Part shown: positions 1-9,396 of the stretch, one piece after another
How the letters are laid out: each line of letters opens with the position of its first letter
Position numbering within the stretch: position 1 is the stretch's first letter
Assembly: GCA_964640655.1 (NCBI GenBank)
Contig: CAZXFT010000005.1
Location: 106,616 to 170,615 of the forward strand
Reading direction: 5' to 3'
Source: BJGO01 sp964640655
Lineage (GTDB): Bacteria; Bacteroidota; Bacteroidia; Chitinophagales; UBA10324
Length of the DNA: 64,000 bases
Notes under the pieces: generated by a model
The model's input: the letters and a program-made list of their open reading frames with translations, nothing else
Database searches by the model: none
What the model was told of the DNA's origin: nothing
Translations under genes and position numbers: made by a program

Positions 1-807
1 TTTATTTCATTTAACAAAAGTTACCACGGAAGTACACAAGGTGCACTGAGTGTGATGGGTGACGAATATTTTCGCAATGCTTTCAGGCCTCTTTTACCTG
101 ATATTTTTCGATTCAACTATAATGACAACGAAGTACTCCACCAAATTGATACCGATACTGCAGCTGTGATAGTTGAAGTAGTGCAGGCAGAGTCAGGAGT
201 TCTACCTGCTGATGTACAATGGTTACAATCATTGAAATTGAAATGCTCTGAAAACGGGGCTTTGCTTATTACAGATGAAATCCAAAGTGGTTTGGGTAGA
301 ACAGGTTCTCTCTTTGCATTTGAGCAGTATAATGTGATACCGGACATCTTATTATCAGGCAAAGCACTTGGAGCAGGCCTTCCTCTTGGTGCATTTGTCT
401 CTTCAAGAAAAATAATGGGTACACTCAGTCATGATCCTGTGCTTGGTCACATTACCACCTTTGGAGGTAATCCAGTTTGCTGTGCTGCTGGCTTAGCAGG
501 GTTCCTTGAATTATTGAAAGGTAACTGTATATCAGAGGTGAAGCATAAAGAGAATCTGTTTCACGAATTATTACACCATAAAGCTATCAAGAGCTTTAGA
601 TCTTCGGGTTTACTCATGGCTATTGAGTTTGAAAATGAAACCATCAATCAAAAGGTAATTCAACAATGTTTAAAAAGAGGACTAATATCCGATTGGTTTT
701 TATTTGCTCCTCACTGCCTGCGCATTGCACCTCCATTAATTATTTCTGAAAAAGAGATCAGAAACGCCTGTTTAATTATTTTAGAATCTATTCAAGAAAT
801 TAGTTAG
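1..807 (+). CDS. Class-III PLP aminotransferase, 5' truncated by the window edge
   Basis: The reading frame is open from base 1, so the N-terminus lies outside the window; 268 residues are visible. It opens with a SYHGSTQGALS motif typical of acetylornithine/ornithine-type class-III aminotransferases, followed by TDEIQSGLGRTG and the PLP-lysine segment SGKALGAGLPLGA (Lys codon 361-363). The C-terminal FAPHCLRIAPPLIISEKEI is the usual substrate-binding end of the family. It transfers an amino group from a basic amino acid or omega-amine to a keto acid in the cytoplasm, but the exact substrate cannot be read from this fragment. Its TAG stop shares one base with the GTG start of the next gene, which suggests co-transcription. 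The internal GTG at 52 is not the real start because homology continues upstream of it. Confidence 0.9.
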   Translation, partial: FISFNKSYHGSTQGALSVMGDEYFRNAFRPLLPDIFRFNYNDNEVLHQIDTDTAAVIVEVVQAESGVLPADVQWLQSLKLKCSENGALLITDEIQSGLGRTGSLFAFEQYNVIPDILLSGKALGAGLPLGAFVSSRKIMGTLSHDPVLGHITTFGGNPVCCAAGLAGFLELLKGNCISEVKHKENLFHELLHHKAIKSFRSSGLLMAIEFENETINQKVIQQCLKRGLISDWFLFAPHCLRIAPPLIISEKEIRNACLIILESIQEIS

Positions 808-1751
808 TGAGAATTATTTACCTGATACTATACTGTTTCATTTTATTCTCGTGCAGTAAAAACGAAAAAATAACTATTATTAATAATGCTATTTCCGATG
901 CAGCACTCTATGCAGTTATAGAAAAAAGAAGCGGCAGTGATACACTTATTGCATGCGGTGGCTCGCGTTATTTGCGCGGCGATGTCTTTTTCAGTTACGA
1001 TGGTGGGATAACGTGGTGGGCTGAAAAGAACATTGCGGAAAAAGCACTGTACGATATCATTGTTGTTAACGACTCTACACTTTGTGCAGTAGGTTATGAC
1101 GGTAAACTATTGTTCAGCAAATCTTTTGGCAACTCTTGGTCTTTAATTCAACTCGACTACCTTCCTCTTAAAAGTGTGAAAGTGATTAACAATAAACTTT
1201 TCATTTGCGGGGGTATTGGGTTAAGAACAGGAATCATTTATCAATGCTCTCTCGACGGTGCTGTATTGAAACGCGATACATTTGAGAATGAAATGAGCGA
1301 CATCATACTTGCAGCAGACAATACTCTAAAGTGCTGTGGTTATGGAATAGTTTTGAGTAGTAGTGATAACGGACAAACATGGACAGCAGATAATGCTGAA
1401 GGAGATTTCTTTAAATGCTTTGTTGAAACAAACGACGGATTATATGCTGTTGGAATGAGTGGCGTTAACCTGAAATACAGTAATGGCAACTGGAATACAG
1501 TTAGTAAGGGAAACAGAATAACTAAAAACAATCTGATCATAACAAGCAGTGCTTATAATTTTCAATCAAACAAGTGGATTAGTGCAGGGAAACATAATGT
1601 GTTATACGACTTGAATGAGAGCGGTAAAAAATCAACACTATTGAAAACTACCAATGACCTTCATCTGAATTATAACAACATCAGTTCACGGGGAAGCACG
1701 TTTATCGCCTGTACCGACGAGGGCACGATAATTACACTGCCTGCTTACTAG
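807..1751 (+). CDS. Lipoprotein with YCF48/BNR-like beta-propeller repeats
   Basis: The 314-residue protein starts with a lipoprotein signal (hydrophobic stretch then LFSC, predicted lipidated Cys16) and continues with repeated segments resembling BNR/YCF48 blades, for example FFSYDGGITWW, LFSKSFGNSWS and LSSSDNGQTWT. Such Asp-box-like repeats build beta-propellers that usually act as scaffolds or carbohydrate-binding surfaces; no catalytic residues are recognisable. It starts with GTG one base inside the stop of the upstream aminotransferase gene, so translational coupling is likely although no functional link is known. Its 3' end overlaps the convergent membrane-protein gene by 20 bases. 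The role is unknown. Confidence 0.8.
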   Translation: MRIIYLILYCFILFSCSKNEKITIINNAISDAALYAVIEKRSGSDTLIACGGSRYLRGDVFFSYDGGITWWAEKNIAEKALYDIIVVNDSTLCAVGYDGKLLFSKSFGNSWSLIQLDYLPLKSVKVINNKLFICGGIGLRTGIIYQCSLDGAVLKRDTFENEMSDIILAADNTLKCCGYGIVLSSSDNGQTWTADNAEGDFFKCFVETNDGLYAVGMSGVNLKYSNGNWNTVSKGNRITKNNLIITSSAYNFQSNKWISAGKHNVLYDLNESGKKSTLLKTTNDLHLNYNNISSRGSTFIACTDEGTIITLPAY

Positions 1752-2811
1752 AACGCGCAAAACTTCGATTGCTCACTATACTTTTTACTTCTTTACCAAT
1801 TAAAATAAACGTGAGATGATTGAGCGGGAACTCTAAAATTACGTGAGAGAAACTTAGGAAGAACAGCCACTTCAGCCCGACAGCATAGTCATAAGCATAG
1901 AGACCTACAGATAAAATCCAGAGCAGTATGATACCTATAAATCGACTGCGCGGCATATTGTGCCATTGAATGACAGATGTTTTAGAGAACCAGTTGAAAT
2001 AATGATACATATATGCGAATCCAATAAAAGCCATTATGGCAAGCATGGTAGGATTCTTATAAAAATAATTATTAACTGAGTTGATAAATGCCTGCACATC
2101 CATCTCCGGTTCACCAAACTCGTGCAGTTTAAAAACACTGCGTATGGTTTCGTTTAATGTAATAAACCCTTCACTAAATCGGCCTTCAGGTGTTACATAG
2201 CCATAGCTTGTACGAACATAATCTGCAATATGATAACTACTGCGATCAGGAGTTATAGTAAGTAATGCAATGGTTATTATGATAAAAACAACCAGGGAAA
2301 GAATTCCCGATAAATCTCTTCCTTTTAGTGCTCCAACCAAAATGAATAAGCCGGTGAAAACAAATACGTGAATAAGTGTTGGGAGAAATGCCCCGAAAAT
2401 ACTGTCGAACAATGAATATTTTGAAAGCAAGAAACTGATCAATATGGCAGCGCCGATGTATAGCAAGCGTTGAAATATTTTGTTCGTTAACACAAAAATC
2501 AAGGCTGCCATAAAAGATAAAAAGGTTACGAAGGTTACTGTCCCGTCCGGTACATTTTTTAACAATCGCAGGTTAAGCAATGTAATAAATACCCCCACAG
2601 CCAATAAAAAAATGTAGTCGTATTTCCCTTTGGTGTAATAGTTCTTATCGTGCAGCCAACTGATCTCGGTGAGATAGTGCAAGGGACCAAAGAAGGCATA
2701 TGCAAAAAGAAATGTTTCAAATGGTTTGAAGAATGCCGATACTGCAGCAACAATCATTAATCCGATGTTCAAATAATTAACTTGCTGTACAGTCATTTTG
2801 TCAGTAATCAT
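1732..2811 (-). CDS. Polytopic membrane protein of unknown function
   Basis: The 359-residue protein is dominated by about nine or ten hydrophobic segments (for example LNIGLMIVAAVSAFF near residue 15 and FLSFSHVILEFPLNHLTFILI near the end). The most distinctive feature is a His/Glu/Trp-containing stretch after the first helix, FFGPLHYLTEISWLHDKNYY. A second His pair (YMYHYFNWF) sits in the penultimate third. Membrane-embedded histidines could bind a metal or cofactor, but I do not recognise a characterised family. It converges tail to tail with the lipoprotein gene (20-base overlap) and is followed upstream by another minus-strand gene, with which it may be co-transcribed. Confidence 0.75.
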   Translation of the reverse strand: MITDKMTVQQVNYLNIGLMIVAAVSAFFKPFETFLFAYAFFGPLHYLTEISWLHDKNYYTKGKYDYIFLLAVGVFITLLNLRLLKNVPDGTVTFVTFLSFMAALIFVLTNKIFQRLLYIGAAILISFLLSKYSLFDSIFGAFLPTLIHVFVFTGLFILVGALKGRDLSGILSLVVFIIITIALLTITPDRSSYHIADYVRTSYGYVTPEGRFSEGFITLNETIRSVFKLHEFGEPEMDVQAFINSVNNYFYKNPTMLAIMAFIGFAYMYHYFNWFSKTSVIQWHNMPRSRFIGIILLWILSVGLYAYDYAVGLKWLFFLSFSHVILEFPLNHLTFILIGKEVKSIVSNRSFARSSKQAV

Positions 2812-2861
2812 AAATGCAGATTAATCAACGAAAATAGATAATAAAAGAAAGCTACGATACA

Positions 2862-3968
2862 TTACCATTCAAAGCCAATACCTGTGGCTACCAACTCTGC
2901 ATTGGCCCAGTGCGTTTTAAGATATACTCCACAAAATGCTTTTCGGTTCTGATAATTGATGAAGCGATATTGAGCACCAACTCGCTGATAATTATTACCC
3001 CCACTCAAATAAGGTTGATGTAAGACATAAGCCCAAGCAACTAAAAGACTTACCTGACCAAAAATAAATTCATCCTCCACCATTATCGATGAACCAATTG
3101 ATTTCATAAATGCATTATTTATTGACTCTAATTCCTGATGAACGATGAAATGGTATGCGAAGGAATTATAGTACACATCAGATGCAAGAAACAACTTGTT
3201 CCAGCTCGATAAATATTTTCCAATAGCAACTTCTGCATTAAACTGAAGATATAAAGGACCATTAGGAAGAAACGACTCAAAACGCGCAGTGCTTGCTTTA
3301 ACACGTTTTACTATATGCTTAGAAGGATAAGATTCCAATTTACCTGTTTTACCGGGTGTTAGAGGCTGATGCGGATTGAAATAATAAACATAACCCATCG
3401 ACAAAGCTGGGACATTAATACCCAGATTGGGTAAGCGTGCATCGCCGGTTGAATAATGTGTAAATGTGGCTGATGCTGAAAAAGCCCCTCGGCGAAACAA
3501 TTGTGTTTGATAGCGCAAGCCAAAATGTGAAATGTTGTTTATCTTACAGGCAATAACATTGTTATCAGGATTTTTTATGACATCATAATGCTTGGAAAGT
3601 AATGCCACTCCTGTAGCTACTCTCAACTGTAACTCACTGTTTTTTGTACGCCATACCGGCAGATGAATAAACGGCATTATGCCATATCCATAACCCAATA
3701 CATCGTCGTTTCCAAAACGGCGGGCACTCAAAGCTATACCTCGCTGAGGCAAACGATAGATATGTTGCCAGTGTTTAGAAGTATCCGGTTTGAAAATGAG
3801 GTTACACTCTACAGCCCATGATTTCTTCTCGATATCCGGCTTAAAGCGCTTTGTATGCTTAAATATTTTGCCGTACTGAATATTTACATCCACAGCTTCA
3901 GGATTCCATTGAGCATCAGCACGCTGTATGCTTAACATAAAAAGAAGCAGCAATAATTTATAACGCAT
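2862..3968 (-). CDS. PagL-like acyloxyacyl hydrolase / lipid A deacylase, outer-membrane barrel
   Basis: The 368-residue protein has a cleavable signal peptide ending ADAQ. A PagL/acyloxyacyl-hydrolase-like section follows, with THYSTGDARLPNLGINV at about residues 170-186. His171 and Ser173 fit the His-x-Ser catalytic pair of PagL lipid A 3-O-deacylases, followed by the usual N/G-rich 'PNxGIN' and an aromatic strand (MGYVYYF). Aromatic-rich alternating strands and the C-terminal GIGFEW agree with an outer-membrane beta-barrel. Known family members remove an ester-linked acyl chain from lipid A. It is longer than Pseudomonas PagL, as is usual for Bacteroidota versions. The substrate is inferred, not shown. 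Confidence 0.75.
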   Translation of the reverse strand: MRYKLLLLLFMLSIQRADAQWNPEAVDVNIQYGKIFKHTKRFKPDIEKKSWAVECNLIFKPDTSKHWQHIYRLPQRGIALSARRFGNDDVLGYGYGIMPFIHLPVWRTKNSELQLRVATGVALLSKHYDVIKNPDNNVIACKINNISHFGLRYQTQLFRRGAFSASATFTHYSTGDARLPNLGINVPALSMGYVYYFNPHQPLTPGKTGKLESYPSKHIVKRVKASTARFESFLPNGPLYLQFNAEVAIGKYLSSWNKLFLASDVYYNSFAYHFIVHQELESINNAFMKSIGSSIMVEDEFIFGQVSLLVAWAYVLHQPYLSGGNNYQRVGAQYRFINYQNRKAFCGVYLKTHWANAELVATGIGFEW

Positions 3969-4045
3969 TACGACAAACCTACAACAGCCTGTATATAATT
4001 GAAAACCCTTTTTAAGCGTTAGGTGTGATATTTACGCCTGCAAGC

Positions 4046-5500
4046 ATGCTCCGTCATACAACACTTTTGCTCATTTTTTTCACGTGCACTCAATTGCATG
4101 CACAAACAATACTCTATTCCCAACCACAGAGCTTGCCTTATGGCATAAACAATATTGATGTACTGGGATATACCTCGAGCGGTTTGTTGGTTCGCGAGTG
4201 GGGAAAAAATGTTCAGTACATAGAGTGCTTTAAATCCGATATGACTACCCGCTGGAAGAAAGAGCTCATCATCACAGATCGCAACTCAAGGATAGAAGAA
4301 GTATTACTGCAGAACGATACAATTATTGCCTTATACTCACACTATAGCAAGGGTTATCGGATCCTGAAATTGAATGCATACAGTTCGTCACTGAATATTA
4401 TTTTAAATGCCCAAATCATTGATACAATTAATAGTGATTACACTTATGATGATTATGATGTGAAGACCACTACAACCTTTGATCGTGAATATGTAAATAC
4501 ATATTATACCAAAGCAGACTTCGATCGCAATCAAATTATATATCAAAATGCTTTTACAAATTCATTGAAAATAAAGTCAAAATCATCTACAGCTGTAAAC
4601 AACATGAAGCAACCAGATTTAATAGATGCCGTTGCGCTGGGATTTAATTTTAATGCGTTTGTGATTGGTGAGTTTCAGGCAAAGAACTTTCAGAATGATT
4701 TCATCTATAGCTCACTGGCTATACTAACCAACAACAATGGTTTGATAGCGCAGCAAAATATTGACGCCAATGGAATGTTATTTGGTGCCCCTTTAATCAA
4801 ACGCGATGTACTTAGAAACAAACTCATCATCTGCGGATTATATTCAGATAATCCCGGGGTAAAAGCAACGGGCACATACTATATAAACGTATCAATGGGT
4901 GAAGGCTTGATTTATCAAATTCAATTTCTTCCCTTTACAGAAGGTTTTATTTCCAATCTTGTTGGTTCACAACAAGTTAAAAAAAATGATGGTGCTACTA
5001 ATTTTAAACCCACTGACTTGCTTGTCAAGAAAGATGGAGGCATCGTATTGATGACCGAGTCACAATGGCGCTCTACAGAATACATTGGTTCTCCAGGAAT
5101 GGGTGCTTTTGGTGTGAGTAATTCTATGCTTGTTAATTATTTTCACTACAACGACATCCTGGTTTTTTCTTTGGATTCTACCGGAGCTGCTACATGGCAT
5201 CAGGTTTTGCGTAAGCGACAATCCTCTGATAATGATAACGGCTTTTACTTAGGTTTCGGACTGTTTACAGGGGCAAACAACATGTATTTGTTTTACAACG
5301 ACCGTGTTTTGAATCAGCAAACTTTGAGTGCTTACATATTAGAAACCAACGGCACTAACCGTCGTGAAGAAATTTTCGACAACAACAAGAAAAATATTTC
5401 ACCAATTCCTAAAATGTCGAAACAAATCAGTTTGGATGAATTTGTAGTGCCTTCATTCAGGAGAGGTTATTTTCAGTTGATAAAAATTATTCTGTCTTAA
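4046..5500 (+). CDS. Secreted protein of unknown function, large with low complexity
   Basis: The frame opens at a GTG at 4025, but the ATG at 4046 gives a clean signal peptide (MLRHTTLLLIFFTCTQLHAQ), so I take this start; the protein is then 484 residues. The mature part is rich in Asn, Ser and Tyr and has several W-x-K/L-D-S-T-G-like beta segments (for example VFSLDSTGAATWHQVL), reminiscent of irregular beta-propeller proteins of Bacteroidota. No cysteine or catalytic motif and no type IX tail was seen. Only 3 bases separate it from the next gene, so the pair is probably an operon. Function unknown. Confidence 0.75.
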   Translation: MLRHTTLLLIFFTCTQLHAQTILYSQPQSLPYGINNIDVLGYTSSGLLVREWGKNVQYIECFKSDMTTRWKKELIITDRNSRIEEVLLQNDTIIALYSHYSKGYRILKLNAYSSSLNIILNAQIIDTINSDYTYDDYDVKTTTTFDREYVNTYYTKADFDRNQIIYQNAFTNSLKIKSKSSTAVNNMKQPDLIDAVALGFNFNAFVIGEFQAKNFQNDFIYSSLAILTNNNGLIAQQNIDANGMLFGAPLIKRDVLRNKLIICGLYSDNPGVKATGTYYINVSMGEGLIYQIQFLPFTEGFISNLVGSQQVKKNDGATNFKPTDLLVKKDGGIVLMTESQWRSTEYIGSPGMGAFGVSNSMLVNYFHYNDILVFSLDSTGAATWHQVLRKRQSSDNDNGFYLGFGLFTGANNMYLFYNDRVLNQQTLSAYILETNGTNRREEIFDNNKKNISPIPKMSKQISLDEFVVPSFRRGYFQLIKIILS

Positions 5501-5503
5501 CCT

Positions 5504-6493
5504 TTGCTAAAGCTATTCAGAGATAATAATCCTATCTTGTTGCCTGCAACTTTATTGTATGCTGTAATATTAAGATTAGTCATCTTTATTTTCCCTCACG
5601 ACTCCGATGGCAGTCAGTGGTTGAATCCATTGAGCGACTTGCTGAATCGATTAATCAGTTTGAGTAATTACCAGCAATTCATTCACGATTTATTATCTGT
5701 AATTGTAGTATTTACCTCTGGGATAATTATTAACGGTGTAATGAATAGTTTCAAGTTGGTTGAACGTGCAGGTTATATGCCCGCAACCATCTTTATTCTC
5801 AGCGCCAGCTTCATCAACGAGTTCTGTGAGTTAACACCTGCGTTGTGTGGATTTTTCTTCTTACAGTTTTCTTTCATTACACTCGTAAGAATGTATAAAT
5901 CAGAAAAAGCAGGTGGTTACATGTTCAATGGAGGATTTTTTATCGGTGTTGCCTCATTGTTTTATTTGCCTTATCTCTCCTTCATCATTTTTCTTATAGT
6001 AGGCCACATACTTAGTCGACCTTTTGCTATCAGAGAATTGCTTTCGGGCATTCTTGGCATTTTGATACCTCTCTACTTCGCTGGTGTAGTTTACTTCCTT
6101 AACGACTCGTTCAGAGAATATTTATTCAGTCTTGTTGCACTTTACGATATTGAGCAGGTACAACAGGTGCAAGCAACATTAATCCCATTAGGAATTCGAT
6201 TAGGTTCATTGCTCCTACTCTTTGGAGTAGCCTCTTTAAGTGTGCGCAGCAACTATAATAAGATGGTGATGCAAAACCGTGTAATCATAACATTGTGTTT
6301 TATATTTTTCTTCAGTGGCGCTTGCAGTACATTGTTCATGCAAGACAATGGAATGTCGCATTTCATCTGGCTTGCGCTTCCATTCACATTCATCGTGTCT
6401 ATCTTTCTGGCAGAGTTCCGTAAGCCATGGATGGCTGAGATCCTTCATTTATGCTTACTTTTACTCGTCTTTTACTTTCAATACTTGTATTAA
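5504..6493 (+). CDS. DUF6427-like polytopic membrane protein
   Basis: The 329-residue protein begins with MLKLFRDNNPILLPATLLYAVILRL, the typical opening of the DUF6427 family that is widespread in Bacteroidota. About nine or ten hydrophobic helices follow. The start is TTG, 3 bases after the preceding stop; no nearer ATG keeps the conserved N-terminus. The family has no established function; old automatic labels as a carotene oxygenase are not supported by any motif here. It lies directly upstream of purQ (4 bases), consistent with one transcript. Confidence 0.75.
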   Translation: MLKLFRDNNPILLPATLLYAVILRLVIFIFPHDSDGSQWLNPLSDLLNRLISLSNYQQFIHDLLSVIVVFTSGIIINGVMNSFKLVERAGYMPATIFILSASFINEFCELTPALCGFFFLQFSFITLVRMYKSEKAGGYMFNGGFFIGVASLFYLPYLSFIIFLIVGHILSRPFAIRELLSGILGILIPLYFAGVVYFLNDSFREYLFSLVALYDIEQVQQVQATLIPLGIRLGSLLLLFGVASLSVRSNYNKMVMQNRVIITLCFIFFFSGACSTLFMQDNGMSHFIWLALPFTFIVSIFLAEFRKPWMAEILHLCLLLLVFYFQYLY

Positions 6494-6497
6494 ACAC

Positions 6498-7214
6498 ATG
6501 AAATTTGGCATTGTAGTTTTCCCCGGGTCCAACTGTGACAGGGATGTTTATCACGTTTTAAAAAATGTATTACACCAGGACACCATTATGCTCTGGCATA
6601 ATGAAGAATCTTTGGATAGCTTTTCGAACAATGACTGCATCATTCTTCCGGGAGGTTTTTCTTATGGTGATTACTTACGCAGCGGAGCTATAGCACGTTT
6701 TAGTCCCATCATGAAAGCGATAATTGAATTTGCAAATAATGGTGGTTACGTTTTCGGTATCTGTAATGGCTTTCAAATTTTGTGCGAAGCAGGATTATTA
6801 CCCGGTGCTTTGTTGTTAAACAATCATCAAAAGTTTATGTGCAAGAATGTTTGGATTAAACCATCACACCTTAAACATGCCATCACCCAGGATTTAGCCT
6901 TTAAACCTTACAAAATTCCCGTTGCGCATGCTGAGGGCCGCTACTATGCATCTGAAGAGGTATTGGCCGAAATACACAACAACAATCAGATTTTGTTTCA
7001 ATACTGCAATGAACATGCTGAAGTCAATCAAAGCACAAATCCTAATGGCTCTTTAGAAAATATTGCCGGAATTTGTAATCTGCAAGGTAATGTTATTGGT
7101 ATGATGCCTCATCCAGAACGCGCCGCTGAATCTATTTTAGGTAATAACGATGGTTTGAACTTTTTTAAGTCATTAATTGCTCATGAAGGTGTTACTGATG
7201 TTGCATCTGTTTAA
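6498..7214 (+). CDS. purQ: Phosphoribosylformylglycinamidine synthase glutaminase subunit PurQ
   Basis: The 238-residue class-I glutamine amidotransferase supplies ammonia to PurL in the fourth step of purine synthesis (FGAR to FGAM). The oxyanion region PGGFSYGDYLRSG (about 51-63), the nucleophile Cys89 in GICNGFQ and the His/Glu pair in PHPERA near the C-terminus are all present. The frame stays open upstream to 6315, but the ATG at 6498 gives the conserved MKFGIVVFPGSNCDRD start, and the upstream part only overlaps the preceding gene. As in most bacteria with separate PurQ, PurL and PurS should be encoded elsewhere; they are not in this window. Confidence 0.95.
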   Translation: MKFGIVVFPGSNCDRDVYHVLKNVLHQDTIMLWHNEESLDSFSNNDCIILPGGFSYGDYLRSGAIARFSPIMKAIIEFANNGGYVFGICNGFQILCEAGLLPGALLLNNHQKFMCKNVWIKPSHLKHAITQDLAFKPYKIPVAHAEGRYYASEEVLAEIHNNNQILFQYCNEHAEVNQSTNPNGSLENIAGICNLQGNVIGMMPHPERAAESILGNNDGLNFFKSLIAHEGVTDVASV

Positions 7215-7255
7215 ATTCTAATCCTTAATATTTGCAAAAACTTATTAAATCATAG

Positions 7256-9328
7256 ATGATACAAAGAGCTATTCTGTTATTAATATTTGTTTTGGGTGCT
7301 TACTCCGCAAGTGCACAGATATTAAACCCTGTAAAATGGTCGGTTGAACATAAGCAACTCAGTGGAAATGAATTTGAAATAATTCTCACTGCTAAAATTG
7401 ACAAGGGATTTCACATATTCTCTCAATCATTACCGGAAACTGCCACCCCAATGCCCACGGAGATAGTTTTTGATAAATCAGCTGATTATAAACTGATTGG
7501 TAAAACGACTGAGCATAGCAAACCACACTATATGAAAGATGCCGACGACGTTACGGAACTACGTATGTACGAAGGCAGCGGAGTTTTTAAACAGAAACTA
7601 TCCTTGAACGGTGTCTCTGCTAAAGTGAGTGGAACCGTAACCTATATGTGTTGCGACGATCATCAATGCCTTCCGCCGAACGATTACACCTTTGAGGTAA
7701 CCCTCACGAATTCCGGAGGCAATAATTCAACGAACAATAACAATGAGGTGAACAACTCTGTGCCTGCAACTGCTCCTGAATCTAATGACTCGGCATCTCA
7801 AACCGTTGATAACATTGCTCCTGACACCGCTGTAAATCAAACAGAGACCATAACAACAACTATTAACGACGACCAAAATTTACAAGGCAAAGGACTCTTA
7901 CAAATTTTTCTCATTGGATTCGGCGCGGGACTCATTTCCCTGATTACACCTTGTGTATATTCTATGATACCGCTAACCGTTACATTTTTCACAAAGCAAA
8001 GTGGAACACGCAGCAAAGGAATAACTAATGCTCTGATTTACTCATTCAGCATCATAGCCATATTTGTTTTACTTGGTGTTGCACTTTATGCATTCGGTAT
8101 TAGTGGCGACAGTGTCAATGAATTTGCCAGCAATGGCATTTTCAATTTTACATTGTTTCTGTTGTTTGTTGTCTTTGCCATTTCATTTTTTGGTGTGTTT
8201 GAAATCACATTACCTACATCATGGATTAATAAATCAGAGCAACTTTCAGACAAAGGCGGTTTCATAGGAATATTTTTTATGGCCTTCACCTTAGTATTGG
8301 TTTCATTTTCCTGTACTGCCCCCTTTGTTGGATCGGCATTGGCGCTTATCACACAAGGACATGCCTTAGGACCAATTGTTGGAATGTTTGCATTCTCGTT
8401 AGCTCTTGCCTTACCTTTTGGCTTGTTTGCTTTCTTTCCGCAAATGCTGCAATCATTACCAAAATCCGGTGGCTGGATGAACGTGGTGAAAGTGACTTTT
8501 GCTTTTATTGAGCTGGCGCTCGCACTAAAGTTTTTATCGAACGTTGACTTGGCCTATCACTGGCATTTATTAGACCGTGAGATTTTCTTGTCACTTTGGA
8601 TAATCATTTTCGCACTTACCGGTATCTATCTGTTGGGCTTTATCCGATTCTCTCATGACTCCGAGGTTAATTATCTCTCTGTGCCCAGATTGTTTTTCTC
8701 AATCATAATGCTTTCGTTTGCTATGTATATGATACCCGGACTTTGGGGTGCTCCATTAAAAGCAATCAGCGCTTTTGCGCCACCTATGGCTACTCAGGAT
8801 TTTGATTTGAGTCGCAATCAGTTTTATGGTATCAATGCTTCATCAAAAGTTCAAACGCCTAAGAAATACGACAAGACTTTTCACTGCCCGCATGGACTTG
8901 ATTGTTATTTCGATTATAATGATGCTTTGGAAGCTGCCAAGAAAGAGAACAAACCATTATTTATTGATTTTACAGGTTGGTCTTGTGTAAATTGCCGAAA
9001 GATGGAAGCATCTGTATGGGCTAATGCTGAAGTGTTAAAACGCATGAGAGAAGAATACATTATTGCATCATTATATGTTGACGATAAAACCACTTTACCT
9101 GAATCTGAACAGTATATATCGTCATTCAGTGGTAAAAAGATAAAAACCTTAGGTAACAAAAACAGTGATTTGCAGGCAAGCAAATACAACTCAAACTCAC
9201 AGCCTTATTATGTGCTGCTCGACCACAATGAACAATTATTGAATGTGCCTAGAGGTTATAATGAAGATATCAATGCTTACATAGCCTTTCTCGATAAAGG
9301 TCTTGAAGCCTTTAAGATGGGGAAGTAG
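7256..9328 (+). CDS. dsbD: DsbD-type thiol:disulfide interchange protein
   Basis: The 690-residue protein has the three-domain DsbD layout. A signal peptide (ending SASAQ) precedes a periplasmic N-terminal domain with a CCDDHQC cysteine cluster. A CcdA-like block of about eight helices follows, with conserved Cys/Pro motifs (ITPCVY, Cys about 233, and SFSCTAPFVG). The C-terminal thioredoxin-fold domain carries CVNC (about 577-580). It would pass electrons from cytoplasmic thioredoxin across the inner membrane to periplasmic partners, for instance for cytochrome c maturation. A Ser/Thr/Asn-rich linker separates the first two domains. The role of the unusual adjacent Cys pair in the N-terminal domain is uncertain. 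Confidence 0.92.
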   Translation: MIQRAILLLIFVLGAYSASAQILNPVKWSVEHKQLSGNEFEIILTAKIDKGFHIFSQSLPETATPMPTEIVFDKSADYKLIGKTTEHSKPHYMKDADDVTELRMYEGSGVFKQKLSLNGVSAKVSGTVTYMCCDDHQCLPPNDYTFEVTLTNSGGNNSTNNNNEVNNSVPATAPESNDSASQTVDNIAPDTAVNQTETITTTINDDQNLQGKGLLQIFLIGFGAGLISLITPCVYSMIPLTVTFFTKQSGTRSKGITNALIYSFSIIAIFVLLGVALYAFGISGDSVNEFASNGIFNFTLFLLFVVFAISFFGVFEITLPTSWINKSEQLSDKGGFIGIFFMAFTLVLVSFSCTAPFVGSALALITQGHALGPIVGMFAFSLALALPFGLFAFFPQMLQSLPKSGGWMNVVKVTFAFIELALALKFLSNVDLAYHWHLLDREIFLSLWIIIFALTGIYLLGFIRFSHDSEVNYLSVPRLFFSIIMLSFAMYMIPGLWGAPLKAISAFAPPMATQDFDLSRNQFYGINASSKVQTPKKYDKTFHCPHGLDCYFDYNDALEAAKKENKPLFIDFTGWSCVNCRKMEASVWANAEVLKRMREEYIIASLYVDDKTTLPESEQYISSFSGKKIKTLGNKNSDLQASKYNSNSQPYYVLLDHNEQLLNVPRGYNEDINAYIAFLDKGLEAFKMGK

Positions 9329-9396
9329 CCCCTGCTTTTTTCTCGCTCCTATGTAGTAGACAATTCGCTACATTCGCAACTCATTAAATTCAAACA

